A stretch of DNA of 43,816 nucleotides, taken from assembly GCA_017626145.1 (NCBI GenBank), contig JAGAJK010000098.1:1-43816 (forward strand), written 5' to 3'. The notes beneath the pieces were generated by a model, which was not told the origin of the DNA, did not search any database, and was given only the letters and a program-made list of their open reading frames with translations. Position numbers and translations under genes: made by a program. The stretch comes from Clostridia bacterium (lineage in GTDB: Bacteria; Bacillota; Clostridia; RGIG6154). Shown piece by piece: positions 6,774 to 16,015 of the stretch. How positions within the stretch are numbered: the stretch's first letter is position 1; every line of letters starts with the position of its first letter.

Positions 6774-8495
6774 ATGATTAAAAGATTCTTAAGTTATTAC
6801 AAACCGCATAAGATGCTTTTTGCATTTGATATGCTGGCATCAATTTTAGTTGCACTTATAACTGTTGTTTACCCTGTTTTTACAAGAACAATGCTCAATG
6901 ATTTTATACCCAACCGTAACTACCGTATGATAGTTGTTTTCGGGCTTTCTCTTCTTGCATTGTATTTTGTAAGAATGCTTCTTAATTTCTTTGTACAGTA
7001 CAAAGGACATATGATGGGTATAAGAATGCAGGCACAAATGCGAAGCGATTTGTTTGAACACGTTGAAAGGTTGCCCTTCAGCTTTTTCGATAACCATGAA
7101 ACAGGAAAAATAATGTCGAGGTTTACAACCGACCTTTTTGATATAAGCGAGCTTGCTCATCACGGCCCCGAAACGGTGCTTACAACCTCTGTGTCTGTAG
7201 TGGTTTCATTTTGTTATCTTGCTTCCATAAATCTGTGGCTTTCACTTATTATATTTGTATGCGTACCGTTTTTGGTAATAATATCAATGATTCTGCGAAA
7301 AAGAATGAAGCAGGCTTTTTCCGACAGTAAAAGTGCCGTAGCAAAAATAAATGCATCTTTAGAGAGCAGTATATCGGGAATAAGGGTTACAAAAGCCTTT
7401 ACAAATTACCAAAAAGAAAACGAAAAATTTCAGGAGGGTAATGAAGCGTTCAAGCTTGCCAATAAAGATGCGTATAAAACTATGGGGCAGTTCCATTCTT
7501 CAACTACTTTTATAACTGATGTATTTAATGTGGTTGTGTTGATTGCAGGCGGAATTTTTATGTATGAGGGACATATCAATTTTGCTGATTATTCGGCATT
7601 TATCGTTTCTGTAAATCTGTTTTTAAACCCCGTAAATACAATGATTCGTTTTACCGAACAGTTCCAGAACGGCTTTGCAGGTTTTGAACGTTTTGTCGAG
7701 ATTATGGAGACAGAGCCCGAATTTGAAAACAAAAATGCAGTTGAAGCTGAACGTTTCAAAGGTAACATTGAATTTAAAAACGTTGTTTACGGCTATGGAG
7801 ACGAAAAGGATGTACTTAATTCTGTAAGTCTTAATATAGGTTCAGGCGAAACTTATGCCCTTGTAGGACCAAGCGGCGGTGGTAAAACAACAATATGCCA
7901 TTTGATTCCGAAATTTTATAATCTCCGTGAAGGAGAAATTTTAATTGACGGTCAGAATATTGAAAACATAACCTTAAATTCCTTAAGACGAAATATAGGT
8001 ATCGTTCAGCAGGATATCTATCTTTTTAACGCAAGTATGAAGGATAATATCCTTTACGGCAGACTTGATGCAAGCTTTGAGGAGGTTGTGGATGCGGCAA
8101 AGCGTGCTAATATTCACGACTATATTATGTCACTTCCTGAGGGTTACGATACAGTAATAGGTGAAAGAGGTGTCCGTCTTTCAGGCGGTCAGAAGCAAAG
8201 ACTTTGCATTGCAAGAGTGTTCCTTAAGAACCCACCGATTCTTATTCTGGATGAAGCAACAAGTGCGCTCGACAATACAACCGAAATTTTAATACAGAAA
8301 TCTTTGGACGAATTATGCATAGGCAGAACAACGATAGTTGTTGCACACCGTCTTTCAACTATTAAAAATGCTGATAAAATTGCAGTTATTTCCGATGGCG
8401 ATATAACGGAACAAGGTACACATAACGAGCTTATGGATTTAAACGGAACTTACGCAAAACTCTACAATCAGCAATTCCGTGAAAGTGAAATATAG
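6774..8495 (+). CDS. ABC exporter, transmembrane domain fused to ATPase
   Basis: A 573-residue half-transporter of the MsbA/BmrA type that would act as a dimer in the membrane. Six membrane helices occupy about 1-300. The ATPase domain has Walker A GPSGGGKTT near 365, a Q-loop (VQQDIYLF), signature LSGGQ near 469, Walker B ILILDEATSALD near 488 and the switch His in VAHRLST. I place the start at the ATG at 6774, eight bases after GGGAG; an in-frame ATG at 6759 lacks a ribosome site. Substrate is unknown: exporters of this type move lipids, peptides or drugs. It lies divergent from GH3 and 99 bases upstream of the unrecognised gene at 8595. Confidence 0.92.
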   Translation: MIKRFLSYYKPHKMLFAFDMLASILVALITVVYPVFTRTMLNDFIPNRNYRMIVVFGLSLLALYFVRMLLNFFVQYKGHMMGIRMQAQMRSDLFEHVERLPFSFFDNHETGKIMSRFTTDLFDISELAHHGPETVLTTSVSVVVSFCYLASINLWLSLIIFVCVPFLVIISMILRKRMKQAFSDSKSAVAKINASLESSISGIRVTKAFTNYQKENEKFQEGNEAFKLANKDAYKTMGQFHSSTTFITDVFNVVVLIAGGIFMYEGHINFADYSAFIVSVNLFLNPVNTMIRFTEQFQNGFAGFERFVEIMETEPEFENKNAVEAERFKGNIEFKNVVYGYGDEKDVLNSVSLNIGSGETYALVGPSGGGKTTICHLIPKFYNLREGEILIDGQNIENITLNSLRRNIGIVQQDIYLFNASMKDNILYGRLDASFEEVVDAAKRANIHDYIMSLPEGYDTVIGERGVRLSGGQKQRLCIARVFLKNPPILILDEATSALDNTTEILIQKSLDELCIGRTTIVVAHRLSTIKNADKIAVISDGDITEQGTHNELMDLNGTYAKLYNQQFRESEI

Positions 8496-8594
8496 TTTTT
8501 GCAATATTTTTATAAAAATTGCAGGATTTATATATCTTTTATTTATAACATAATATATAATTGCTTTGAAAAACAAGAAAGGATATTAAATATT

Positions 8595-10346
8595 ATGGTA
8601 CATTCAATTGACAGTAAAGCAATAAGTGTCTTGAAAGAAAGTTTTATAAAGAAGGAAGTTGTTTTTAAGGACAATTTGCTTTTATTACAAGCTCAGCCGC
8701 ATACTGCACCCATTGCCGATTTGAAAGAATGCAGCGATGGTGTTGCAACAGCCCACTATTATTTTATTTCAAGATATTTTAACTTAATAGATGACGATAA
8801 AGCGGCAAGTATAGTATCTGAAATAAAAAAACTGCAGAACACAGATGAAAATTCCAATTATTTCGGATGTATGAGATGGTACCGTGAGGAAGAGTTTATA
8901 AGTGACAGTAACGGGGCTTTTTTCGTTCTTCTTCCCATAGCACTTACATATAAGCTTTGCAAAGATAAAATAACTCAAAGTGAAAAAGACGATATTTTTG
9001 AGCTTTTGGAAAAGGCAGCTATCTGGTTTGTACGCACAACGAAAGGTACATTAAATTACACTAATAAAATATTGAGTGATGGTGCAATGCTTACTCTTAT
9101 TGCCGAAATTACTCAAAAACATTATGCCGAATGTGAGGAATTCTGGAACAGATGGCACAATTATGCCGATAATCACGGCTGGGGCTGGGGAGAAAACACA
9201 AGTGACTGCTACAGCAGTATAATGCTTAATGCCTTAAATGTTACGATTCTTGCATCAAGGGGTGAAATTAAGGAAAAGGCAATAAAAAGACGCAGCATGC
9301 TTATTGATTATATTGCATTTCATGGCGGAAAAGAGTTTATTCCATCAATAAGAACTTATAATTTCAGTGCAGTTTCAAATTATGGCGGCGGTGTTCGTAA
9401 AGCATTTATGTGTCCCGAAAGAATAGAAACATACAGAAATATGTCGGATACTATAGTTATGTATGAAACAAAAGCAGAATGGAATGAGGAAATTAATTTA
9501 AGCTGTACAAGAAACGAAAATGTTTATGAAGATTCGTATGCGTATACCTGGAAAAATAACGATTTACGTCTTGGTAGTATAACGCATTTTCCTGTTATGC
9601 CATGTTCTTACCAGAATTCGGTTAAGCACAAAAACGGTTATGTGCAGACTTATGGTTTGGGCTGGCAATCGATGCCGGTCAGCGCTATGGTTGGCGATTT
9701 TGTATCCTTTTTGCGTATACGCACAAGAGTTGGAGAAAGCGAGCATTCTCATCCTGCGGTAAATAAACACAATGCGTATCTGTTTAACCGTTTGTTTGAG
9801 GATGGAAATATAACGGTCTTTTCTACCATTGCAAATCAGGATAATAATATTGCCGTTGTTTCAAGATATGCAAACAAATTGGCAAATACATCTTCCTTTA
9901 TTTGCGATGAATGGTGTGTATCCGATAAATCTGCAGAAATCTGTGAAAAAGAAATTAACGGGAAAATATGGTATATCGTTAAATCTGAAAGCGGAAGTAT
10001 TGCTCTGTGTCCATTAGATGGCATCGGCTGTGGTGACAGATGCAGGGGAGCCTTAACTACATACATTTCGGATAGCGACAACTTTAGAACCATTACAACA
10101 GAGTTTTATAGTGGCGAAAATAAAATGCTGTTTTCACCAAGACTTGAAAGTGTTTGGGTAATAGTTGCAATTAATCCCGATAGGGATGTTGAAGCCTGCT
10201 TAACGCAAATAACCATTACGGATGAAACGGTGCCCGACTTTGAGGTTTCACGAAGCTCTTGCTATAAAAAGCGCAGAATAGTATGTACTGACGGCAAGAG
10301 TAAAGCAGACCTTTTAATTGACCCGCTGAATCAAAACGATTTTTAA
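8595..10346 (+). CDS. Unrecognised protein, probable alpha/alpha-barrel plus beta-sandwich
   Basis: A 583-residue soluble protein with no signal peptide. The frame is open from a TTG at 8499, but the ATG at 8595 follows GAAAGG and gives a plausible N-terminus. The first half (about 1-270) is helical with spaced aromatic clusters (YFGCMRWYREEEF, NHGWGWGENTSDCY), and the second half (about 300-580) is beta-rich with SEHSHPAVNKHNAY. This two-part arrangement resembles polysaccharide lyases of the heparinase/alginate-lyase type and related glycosidases, but I cannot assign a family. It follows the ABC exporter by 99 bases and may be cotranscribed. Its context with GH3 hints at carbohydrate metabolism. 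Confidence 0.75.
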   Translation: MVHSIDSKAISVLKESFIKKEVVFKDNLLLLQAQPHTAPIADLKECSDGVATAHYYFISRYFNLIDDDKAASIVSEIKKLQNTDENSNYFGCMRWYREEEFISDSNGAFFVLLPIALTYKLCKDKITQSEKDDIFELLEKAAIWFVRTTKGTLNYTNKILSDGAMLTLIAEITQKHYAECEEFWNRWHNYADNHGWGWGENTSDCYSSIMLNALNVTILASRGEIKEKAIKRRSMLIDYIAFHGGKEFIPSIRTYNFSAVSNYGGGVRKAFMCPERIETYRNMSDTIVMYETKAEWNEEINLSCTRNENVYEDSYAYTWKNNDLRLGSITHFPVMPCSYQNSVKHKNGYVQTYGLGWQSMPVSAMVGDFVSFLRIRTRVGESEHSHPAVNKHNAYLFNRLFEDGNITVFSTIANQDNNIAVVSRYANKLANTSSFICDEWCVSDKSAEICEKEINGKIWYIVKSESGSIALCPLDGIGCGDRCRGALTTYISDSDNFRTITTEFYSGENKMLFSPRLESVWVIVAINPDRDVEACLTQITITDETVPDFEVSRSSCYKKRRIVCTDGKSKADLLIDPLNQNDF

Positions 10347-10457
10347 AAAAGTGGCGTGTCTCAATAGGTGATTTTGAACCGACCCCCAAAAGTTAGACCA
10401 AAAATCTAACGATTGGGAGGTCGGTTCAAAAAATCACTTGTTGAGACACGACTTTTT
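10346..10457. repeat. Long imperfect palindrome with IS-end-like core; likely bidirectional terminator
   Basis: Two arms of about 53 bases (10346-10399 and 10405-10457) are complementary at most positions and meet at a five-base loop. The outer stem contains CGTGTCTCAA/TTGAGACACG and is flanked by A and T runs, so it would end transcription of both convergent neighbours. The inner arms, TGAACCGACCCCCAAAAG with TTAGACC on the left and its partner ending GGTCGGTTCA on the right, resemble terminal repeats of IS3/IS150-type elements with TG...CA ends. No transposase lies between them. It looks like a collapsed or miniature element. Confidence 0.75.
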
Positions 10458-11097
10458 ATATACTGTTTAGTATGTGTTTAAGTTCATTAACATCCTTTGC
10501 AATAAAGTCGAATTTAGCTTCCTTAAGTTCTTGCTTGCTGCCGTAGCCGTAAAGTACGCCGACAGCTTTTAATCCTGCATCGTGAGCTCCCTTGGCGTCA
10601 TATTTTCTGTCACCAACCATAACAGCTTTTGTTTTGTCGCAAACTCCAAGCTCCTTTAAAGCTCTTTCAATAATTTCGCTTTTAGGACAATCCTTTTCCT
10701 CAGGTGGGCTTCCGCAAACAACATCAAAATGTTTAATTAAATCAAAATGCTCTAAAATTCTTTTTGCAAAATGTTCCGGCTTTGCAGTAGCAAGAGCAAA
10801 CTTTTTTTCTGTGTTTTCAAGTAAATCCTTGATTCCGTCGTAAACCTCGTTTTCAAATATTCCTTTTTCCGAGAAATATTCACGAAAGCACATAACGGTG
10901 TCATATGATTCCTCAAAGCTTAAATTAAAATATTCCATAAATGACTCTGTAAGAGGAGGACCTAAAAAACGTCTTAATTCCTCACGGGAAGAATATTTTA
11001 AATTCTTTTTGTTAAGTGCATATTCAATGGAATTAAGTATCCCGGGAGCGGAATCTGTCAAAGTTCCGTCCAAATCAAAAAGAACGTATTCAATCAT
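10456..11097 (-). CDS. HAD-superfamily phosphatase, phosphoglycolate phosphatase-like
   Basis: A 213-residue class IA HAD hydrolase. Motif I DLDGT gives the nucleophile Asp8 and the acid Asp10; motif II Thr104 (LATAKPE), motif III Lys139 (CPKSE) and motif IV VGDRKYD (Asp163, Asp167) are all present. The helical cap lies between about 15 and 85. Family members dephosphorylate phosphoglycolate, pyrophosphate or other small phosphates; the exact substrate cannot be read. It overlaps the dehydrogenase gene by four bases, so the two form an operon transcribed from 11835. Confidence 0.87.
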   Translation of the reverse strand: MIEYVLFDLDGTLTDSAPGILNSIEYALNKKNLKYSSREELRRFLGPPLTESFMEYFNLSFEESYDTVMCFREYFSEKGIFENEVYDGIKDLLENTEKKFALATAKPEHFAKRILEHFDLIKHFDVVCGSPPEEKDCPKSEIIERALKELGVCDKTKAVMVGDRKYDAKGAHDAGLKAVGVLYGYGSKQELKEAKFDFIAKDVNELKHILNSI

Positions 11098-11789
11098 AGG
11101 GTAAACCCTCCATCAACAGTAATTGTCTGTCCTGTTATAAAAGAGGCATCATTGGACGCTAAAAACAAAGCAAGCTTTGCCACATCGGATGGGCTTCCGA
11201 GTCTTTCAAGAGGTGTAGAAAGACGTAATTCTTCCAATTCCTCATCTGCATAACAATTAAGCATATCCGTTTTTATAACTCCCGGAGCTATTGCATTTAC
11301 ACGTATATTTGATGGCCCCAGCTCCTTTGCAAGGCTTTTTGTTAAATTTATAACAGCCCCTTTTGATGCGGAATATAAGGATTCACAGGATGCACCCGAA
11401 ATTCCCCATATTGAAGAAATGTTTATAATACAGCCGCTTTTATTTTTCACCATATGGTCTGCTGCTTTACTGCATAATATAAAGGTACTTTTTAAATTTG
11501 TATCAAATACCGCATTGTAGTCATTTTCTGAAAAATCCTGAATAACACCGATATGGCTCACACCTGCATTATTGATTATAACGTCAATATGACCGAGAAT
11601 ATTTTCTGCCTTTTCAAATAAAGTATTAGCTTCTTTGGAAATATCACACTTAATATATGTTACATTTTCAATTTCTTCAGGTTTGGTTTTGTTATAGGTT
11701 GAAACAACTAAAAAGCCATTTTGTGCAAACAGGGAACATATCTCTTTACCGATTCCTCTTGAACCGCCTGTAATTAATGCTGTTTTCAT
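11094..11789 (-). CDS. Short-chain dehydrogenase, YmfI-like (candidate EF-P 5-aminopentanone reductase)
   Basis: A 231-residue NAD(P)-dependent classical SDR: cofactor motif GGSRGIG (8-14), NNAG (73-76), catalytic Ser126, Tyr139 and Lys143. The active-site region NISSIWGISGASCESLYSASK and the C-terminus FITGQTITVDGGFTL resemble the clostridial group annotated as EF-P 5-aminopentanone reductase (Bacillus subtilis YmfI), which reduces the modification on EF-P Lys32. An EF-P with Lys32 is encoded 14 kb away at 25508. An ordinary FabG-like 3-oxoacyl reductase remains possible. The start has GAGGTGAC upstream and a TTTACT-17-TATAAT promoter. Confidence 0.8.
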   Translation of the reverse strand: MKTALITGGSRGIGKEICSLFAQNGFLVVSTYNKTKPEEIENVTYIKCDISKEANTLFEKAENILGHIDVIINNAGVSHIGVIQDFSENDYNAVFDTNLKSTFILCSKAADHMVKNKSGCIINISSIWGISGASCESLYSASKGAVINLTKSLAKELGPSNIRVNAIAPGVIKTDMLNCYADEELEELRLSTPLERLGSPSDVAKLALFLASNDASFITGQTITVDGGFTL

Positions 11790-11806
11790 ATTGTCACCTC
11801 AGAACA

Positions 11807-11835
11807 ATTATATCAAAATAACATTAAAAAGTAAA
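11807..11835 (-). promoter_or_regulatory. Promoter of the SDR-HAD operon
   Basis: On the minus strand TTTACT (11835-11830), 17-base spacer, TATAAT (11812-11807) with a TGA extended -10 element. Confidence 0.72.
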
Positions 11836-11905
11836 TATGGATATTATTTTTAATACAACCTAAAATTATTTCGCAGGAAAAAGTTATAGGTTATTCCGCC
11901 AAAGA

Positions 11906-11934
11906 TTGACATTTGCTTTTTTAGATGGTATAAT
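11906..11934 (+). promoter_or_regulatory. alaS promoter
   Basis: Consensus TTGACA (11906-11911), 17-base spacer and TATAAT (11929-11934), with a TGG extended -10. The leader is only about 35-40 bases, too short for a T-box. Confidence 0.9.
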
Positions 11935-11976
11935 TAATTATCTATGTAGAATTTTTAAATAACGGAGATGAAATAA

Positions 11977-14589
11977 ATGAATTATATGGGCTTGAACGAT
12001 ATAAGAGAAAAGTTTTTAAGCTTTTTTGAGTCGAAGGATTGTCTTCGTCTCGGCAGCTTTTCTTTAGTTCCAAAGAATGATGCCAGCCTTCTTTTGATTA
12101 ACTCAGGTATGGCACCTATGAAAAAGTGGTTTACAGGAGCGGAAGTTCCTCCGAGAAAAAGAGTAACCACCTGTCAGAAATGTATCAGAACACCCGATAT
12201 TGAAAGAGTAGGTAAAACTGCCCGTCACGGTACATTCTTTGAAATGCTGGGTAACTTCTCCTTCGGTGACTATTTTAAGAGAGAAGCTATTTCCTGGGGT
12301 TGGGAATTTTTAACCAAGGAAATGGGTATTGACCCTGAAAAGCTCTGGATTACTATTTACGAAGAAGATGATGAAGCAAGAGATATATGGGTAAACGAAA
12401 TCGGTGTTAATCCCGAAAGAGTTGTTAAACTCGGCAAAGAAGATAACTTCTGGGAACACGGTACAGGACCTTGCGGTCCATGCTCCGAGCTTCACGTTGA
12501 CAGAGGTGAAGAATTCTCCTGCGGTCCTGATTGTAAAATCGGTTGCGATTGTGACAGATTTATGGAAGTATGGAATCTTGTATTTACCCAGTTTGATAAG
12601 GACGAAGACGGCAACTACAACCGTCTTGCAAACCCTAATATTGATACAGGTATGGGTCTTGAAAGACTTGCTTGTGTAATGCAGGGAGTAAGTAACCTTT
12701 TTGAAGTTGATACCGTTAAAAATGTAATGGCTCATATTTCAAAAATCGCAGGCGTTGAATATAAGCAGAACGAAAAGACAGACGTTTCTCTTCGTGTTAT
12801 AACTGACCATATCAGAAGCACAGTTATGATGGTTTCCGACGGTGTTATTCCTTCGAATGAGGGAAGAGGCTATGTTTTAAGAAGACTTTTAAGAAGAGCA
12901 GCACGTCACGGAAAGCTTCTTAACGTAAAGGGCGAATTTTTATATACAGTAGCAGATACTGTAATCGACGAATCAAAGCAGGGTTATCCTGAACTCGATG
13001 AAAAGAGAGATTATATTAAGAAAATCATCAAGATTGAAGAAGAAAGATTTGCAAAAACAATTGATAACGGTCTTGAAATCTTAAACGGCTATATTAATGA
13101 AACAAAGAAAAATAACGAAACTGTTTTAAACGGTGAAAAAGCCTTCAAGCTTAACGACACATACGGTTTCCCAATTGATTTAACTGTTGAAATCTGTGAA
13201 GAACAAGGTCTTTCTGTAGACAGAGACGGATTTGATAAAGAACTTGCAAAGCAGAAGGAAACAGCAAGAAATGCCCGTAAGGACAGCTCAAGCTGGGAAG
13301 ATGACTCGGTTTCATTTGATGTAAAGGAAACTGTTTTTGAGGGTTACACAAGCCTTAACATTGATTCAAAAATTGTTGCAATTGCTTCAAATGGTGCAGC
13401 TGGCGATTCTATTGAAGAAGGTGCTGAAGGCATTATCGTAACCGAAAAATCACCTTTCTACGCAGAGATGGGCGGTCAGGCAGGCGATATCGGTACAATA
13501 ACATCAAAAGGTGCTAAAGCTATTGTTGTTGATACAAAGAAAAACGGTAACGGCGTTTATATGCATATCGTAAAAGTAGAAAGCGGTACATTGTTTACAG
13601 GTGATGCTGTTACAATGGAAGTAGATAAGAGAAACAGAATGGCAATCTGCAGAAACCATTCAACAACACATCTTCTCCATAAAGCATTAAAAGAAGTATT
13701 GGGAACTCACGTTGCACAGGCAGGTTCTGAGGTTAACTCAAAGCACCTTCGCTTTGACTTCTCACACTTTGAAGCAATGACAAGTGAGCAGCTTAAGGAA
13801 GTAGAGGCAAAGGTTAACGAAGCAATTCTTGATTCAATGCCAATCGTTGTAAGAGAGCTTCCTATTGAAGAAGCAAAGTCACTTGGTGCAACAGCACAGT
13901 TCGGTGAAAAGTACGGCGATACGGTTCGTGTTGTTTCAATGGGCGACTATTCAATTGAATTCTGCGGTGGTACACATCTTGAGAATACAGCTCAGGCAGG
14001 CTTATTTAAGCTTATTTCCGAAGGCGGTGTTTCTGCAGGCGTAAGAAGAATTGAAGCTGTAACAGGTGCAGGCGTTCTTGATTATATCAAAACCAAAGAT
14101 GAACTCATTATAAGAACAGCTGAAACCTTAAAGTCAAATATCAACGAAATTGACCTTAAAGCAAAAACTGTTACAAATGAATTAAAGGATGCGCAGAAGC
14201 AGATTGACGAATTCAAGTCAAAGCTTGCAGGCGGAATGGTTGACGAGGTTCTTGCAAGTGCAAATGATATTAACGGAATCAAGGTTATTTCGTACTTTGC
14301 AGGTTCACTTGGTATGGATGAGCTTACCGTTATGACCGATAAATTAAAGGATAAGGTTTCAGAACCTTTGGTTGTTGTTCTTGCGTCAAACAAGGACGAT
14401 AAAGTAACATTTTTGGCTGTAGCAAACAAAGCCGCTGTTGAAAAGGGAGCTCACGCAGGTAATATCATTAAGGAAATTACTGTTATCGCAGGCGGTAAGG
14501 GCGGCGGTAAGCCCGATATGGCTCGTGGTGGCGGTAAGGATGCCGACAAGATTGAAGAAGCTTTAGCAAAGGTTAAAGAATTGATATAA
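11977..14589 (+). CDS. alaS: Alanyl-tRNA synthetase
   Basis: A full-length 870-residue class II synthetase that charges tRNA-Ala. It has the catalytic core beginning LNDIREKFLSFFESKDCLRL, the motif HGTFFEMLGNFSFGDYFK, and the editing domain with zinc ligands His561 and His565 (NHSTTHLLH) and Cys663/His667 (CGGTH). The C-terminal domain ends with the glycine-rich GGKGGGKPDMARGGG segment typical of AlaRS. The ATG at 11977 follows CGGAG. It is the first gene of a probable operon with the HIT gene 12 bases downstream. Confidence 0.98.
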   Translation: MNYMGLNDIREKFLSFFESKDCLRLGSFSLVPKNDASLLLINSGMAPMKKWFTGAEVPPRKRVTTCQKCIRTPDIERVGKTARHGTFFEMLGNFSFGDYFKREAISWGWEFLTKEMGIDPEKLWITIYEEDDEARDIWVNEIGVNPERVVKLGKEDNFWEHGTGPCGPCSELHVDRGEEFSCGPDCKIGCDCDRFMEVWNLVFTQFDKDEDGNYNRLANPNIDTGMGLERLACVMQGVSNLFEVDTVKNVMAHISKIAGVEYKQNEKTDVSLRVITDHIRSTVMMVSDGVIPSNEGRGYVLRRLLRRAARHGKLLNVKGEFLYTVADTVIDESKQGYPELDEKRDYIKKIIKIEEERFAKTIDNGLEILNGYINETKKNNETVLNGEKAFKLNDTYGFPIDLTVEICEEQGLSVDRDGFDKELAKQKETARNARKDSSSWEDDSVSFDVKETVFEGYTSLNIDSKIVAIASNGAAGDSIEEGAEGIIVTEKSPFYAEMGGQAGDIGTITSKGAKAIVVDTKKNGNGVYMHIVKVESGTLFTGDAVTMEVDKRNRMAICRNHSTTHLLHKALKEVLGTHVAQAGSEVNSKHLRFDFSHFEAMTSEQLKEVEAKVNEAILDSMPIVVRELPIEEAKSLGATAQFGEKYGDTVRVVSMGDYSIEFCGGTHLENTAQAGLFKLISEGGVSAGVRRIEAVTGAGVLDYIKTKDELIIRTAETLKSNINEIDLKAKTVTNELKDAQKQIDEFKSKLAGGMVDEVLASANDINGIKVISYFAGSLGMDELTVMTDKLKDKVSEPLVVVLASNKDDKVTFLAVANKAAVEKGAHAGNIIKEITVIAGGKGGGKPDMARGGGKDADKIEEALAKVKELI

Positions 14590-14601
14590 GGAGTAACTGT
14601 T

Positions 14602-14946
14602 ATGGAAAACTGTCTTTTTTGTAAAATAATAGCAGGCGAAATTCCTTCAACTGTTGAATATGAAGATGAATATATTTACGCATTCAAGGACATTAATCCT
14701 GTTGCACCTGTTCATACATTGGTAGTACCTAAAAAGCATATCTGCTGTCTTGACGGTCTTTGCGATGAAGATGAAGCTTTGATGGGCAAGGTTATGCTTG
14801 GTATTAAAAAGGTTGCTTCAAAATACGAAGAATGCAAAGATGGCTACAGAGTTATAAACAACTGTGGTGAAAACGGCGGACAGACTGTTATGCATCTCCA
14901 TTTTCACATAATAGGCGGAACAAAGCTTGATGAAAAATTAATATAA
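14602..14946 (+). CDS. HIT-family nucleotide-binding hydrolase (HinT-like)
   Basis: A 114-residue HinT/PKCI-type protein with CLFCKIIAGEIPS at the N-terminus and the histidine triad HLHFH near the C-terminus. Family members are dimeric nucleoside phosphoramidases that split aminoacyl- or amine-AMP adducts. Its position directly after alaS is suggestive, because HinT enzymes can hydrolyse aminoacyl-adenylates released by synthetases, but the link is inference. The ribosome site is AAGGAG. Confidence 0.93.
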   Translation: MENCLFCKIIAGEIPSTVEYEDEYIYAFKDINPVAPVHTLVVPKKHICCLDGLCDEDEALMGKVMLGIKKVASKYEECKDGYRVINNCGENGGQTVMHLHFHIIGGTKLDEKLI

Positions 14947-14969
14947 TCGTATCGAAAGGATTGATATCG

Positions 14970-15929
14970 ATGAAAAGAATACTTAGTATATTGCTGGTTT
15001 TAACAATGGTTTTTGGTCTGATGTCATTTTCCGCTTCAGCAGACAGCGGAATAAAGGTTATTCTTAACGGAACACAGCTTGAGTTTGACGTTCAGCCACA
15101 GCTTATCAATGACAGAACAATGGTTCCCTTAAGAAAGATTTTCGAATCTTTAGGTGCTGCTGTTTTATGGGAAGATTCAACTTATACAGTTACTGCCACA
15201 AAAGGTGATATCACAGTCGTTATGCAGATTAACAATAACGATATGACTGTTAACGGTGAAAAGATTACTCTCGACGTACCTCCTCAGCTTGTTTCGGGAA
15301 GAACGTTAGTGCCTGTTCGTGCTGTTGCAGAAAGCTTTGAATCTATCGTAGAATGGGATGACGTAACCCAGAGCGTTATAATAACAGAGAGAAAATCAAT
15401 TGCAGGCAGTGTAGAAAATAATGTTTATGAAAACAAGTTTGCCGGTTTCGGTTTTTCAGCAGGAGAGGACTGGGTATTTTCTTCTGAAGAAGAAATTCGG
15501 GAATTAAATAATATTGTAGCCGACGTTATGACTGAAGAATATCAGGATGCAATCAGTAAAGCGAATATTTACCACGATATGATGGCTTCCGATTCTTCGG
15601 GTAATAATATAGGTGTTAATTTTGAAAAGGCTGATACGTCAAATATTACCGACGAAGACATCTCTGATATTTATGATGTTGCTGTAGGCGTTGTTGAAGA
15701 TAGTTTTGCATCTTACGGACTTACAAATTTTACTTCAGATAAAACAACAATGAATATTGACGGAAAAGATGTTGATGTATTGTGTTTAACATATGAATTA
15801 CAAGAGGTTAAATTACAACAGGTATCAATTTGCATAAAGTGTGACGGCTATCTTGCTGCTATTACTGTAACGGCTTTCTCAGATGAAGCAATAAAGGAGA
15901 TTATAGATTCATTGTATTGGATTGATTAA
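14970..15929 (+). CDS. Secreted protein with copper amine oxidase N-terminal-like domain
   Basis: A 319-residue exported protein. A signal peptide (MKRILSILLVLTMVFGLMSF, cleavage after SASA near residue 24) precedes a copper-amine-oxidase-N-like domain made of two repeats with the paired signatures INDRTMVPLRKIFESLGAAVLW and VSGRTLVPVRAVAESFESIVEW. Such domains are common on clostridial surface proteins and are not enzymatic. The last 170 residues are not recognised. The ATG at 14970 has GAAAGGA upstream; a TTG at 14961 would add three residues and is rejected. It follows the HIT gene by 23 bases and ends before a terminator. Confidence 0.85.
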   Translation: MKRILSILLVLTMVFGLMSFSASADSGIKVILNGTQLEFDVQPQLINDRTMVPLRKIFESLGAAVLWEDSTYTVTATKGDITVVMQINNNDMTVNGEKITLDVPPQLVSGRTLVPVRAVAESFESIVEWDDVTQSVIITERKSIAGSVENNVYENKFAGFGFSAGEDWVFSSEEEIRELNNIVADVMTEEYQDAISKANIYHDMMASDSSGNNIGVNFEKADTSNITDEDISDIYDVAVGVVEDSFASYGLTNFTSDKTTMNIDGKDVDVLCLTYELQEVKLQQVSICIKCDGYLAAITVTAFSDEAIKEIIDSLYWID

Positions 15930-15963
15930 ACTCATTTTAAATAATTTAAGGTATAACAAAAAG

Positions 15964-15993
15964 GCGGATACAGACATTGGCTGTGTCCGCTTT
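15964..15993 (+). terminator. Intrinsic terminator after the alaS operon
   Basis: A 10-bp stem with one G-U pair (GCGGATACAG, 15964-15973, pairing with 15981-15990) closes a seven-base loop and is followed by TTT. Confidence 0.78.
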
Positions 15994-16015
15994 CTACATC
16001 AAATGTATTGATATA

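Noticed and set aside
10346-10457. Riboswitch or CRISPR repeat in the long palindrome
   Set aside because: Single near-perfect inverted repeat between convergent genes; no repeat-spacer pattern and no downstream gene to regulate.
11935-11976. T-box or other leader regulator before alaS
   Set aside because: The leader after the mapped promoter is only about 40 bases and shows no T-box sequence or antiterminator.
12310-12735. Antisense 141-codon frame inside alaS
   Set aside because: Shadow of the alaS coding frame with no ribosome site and no recognisable domain.
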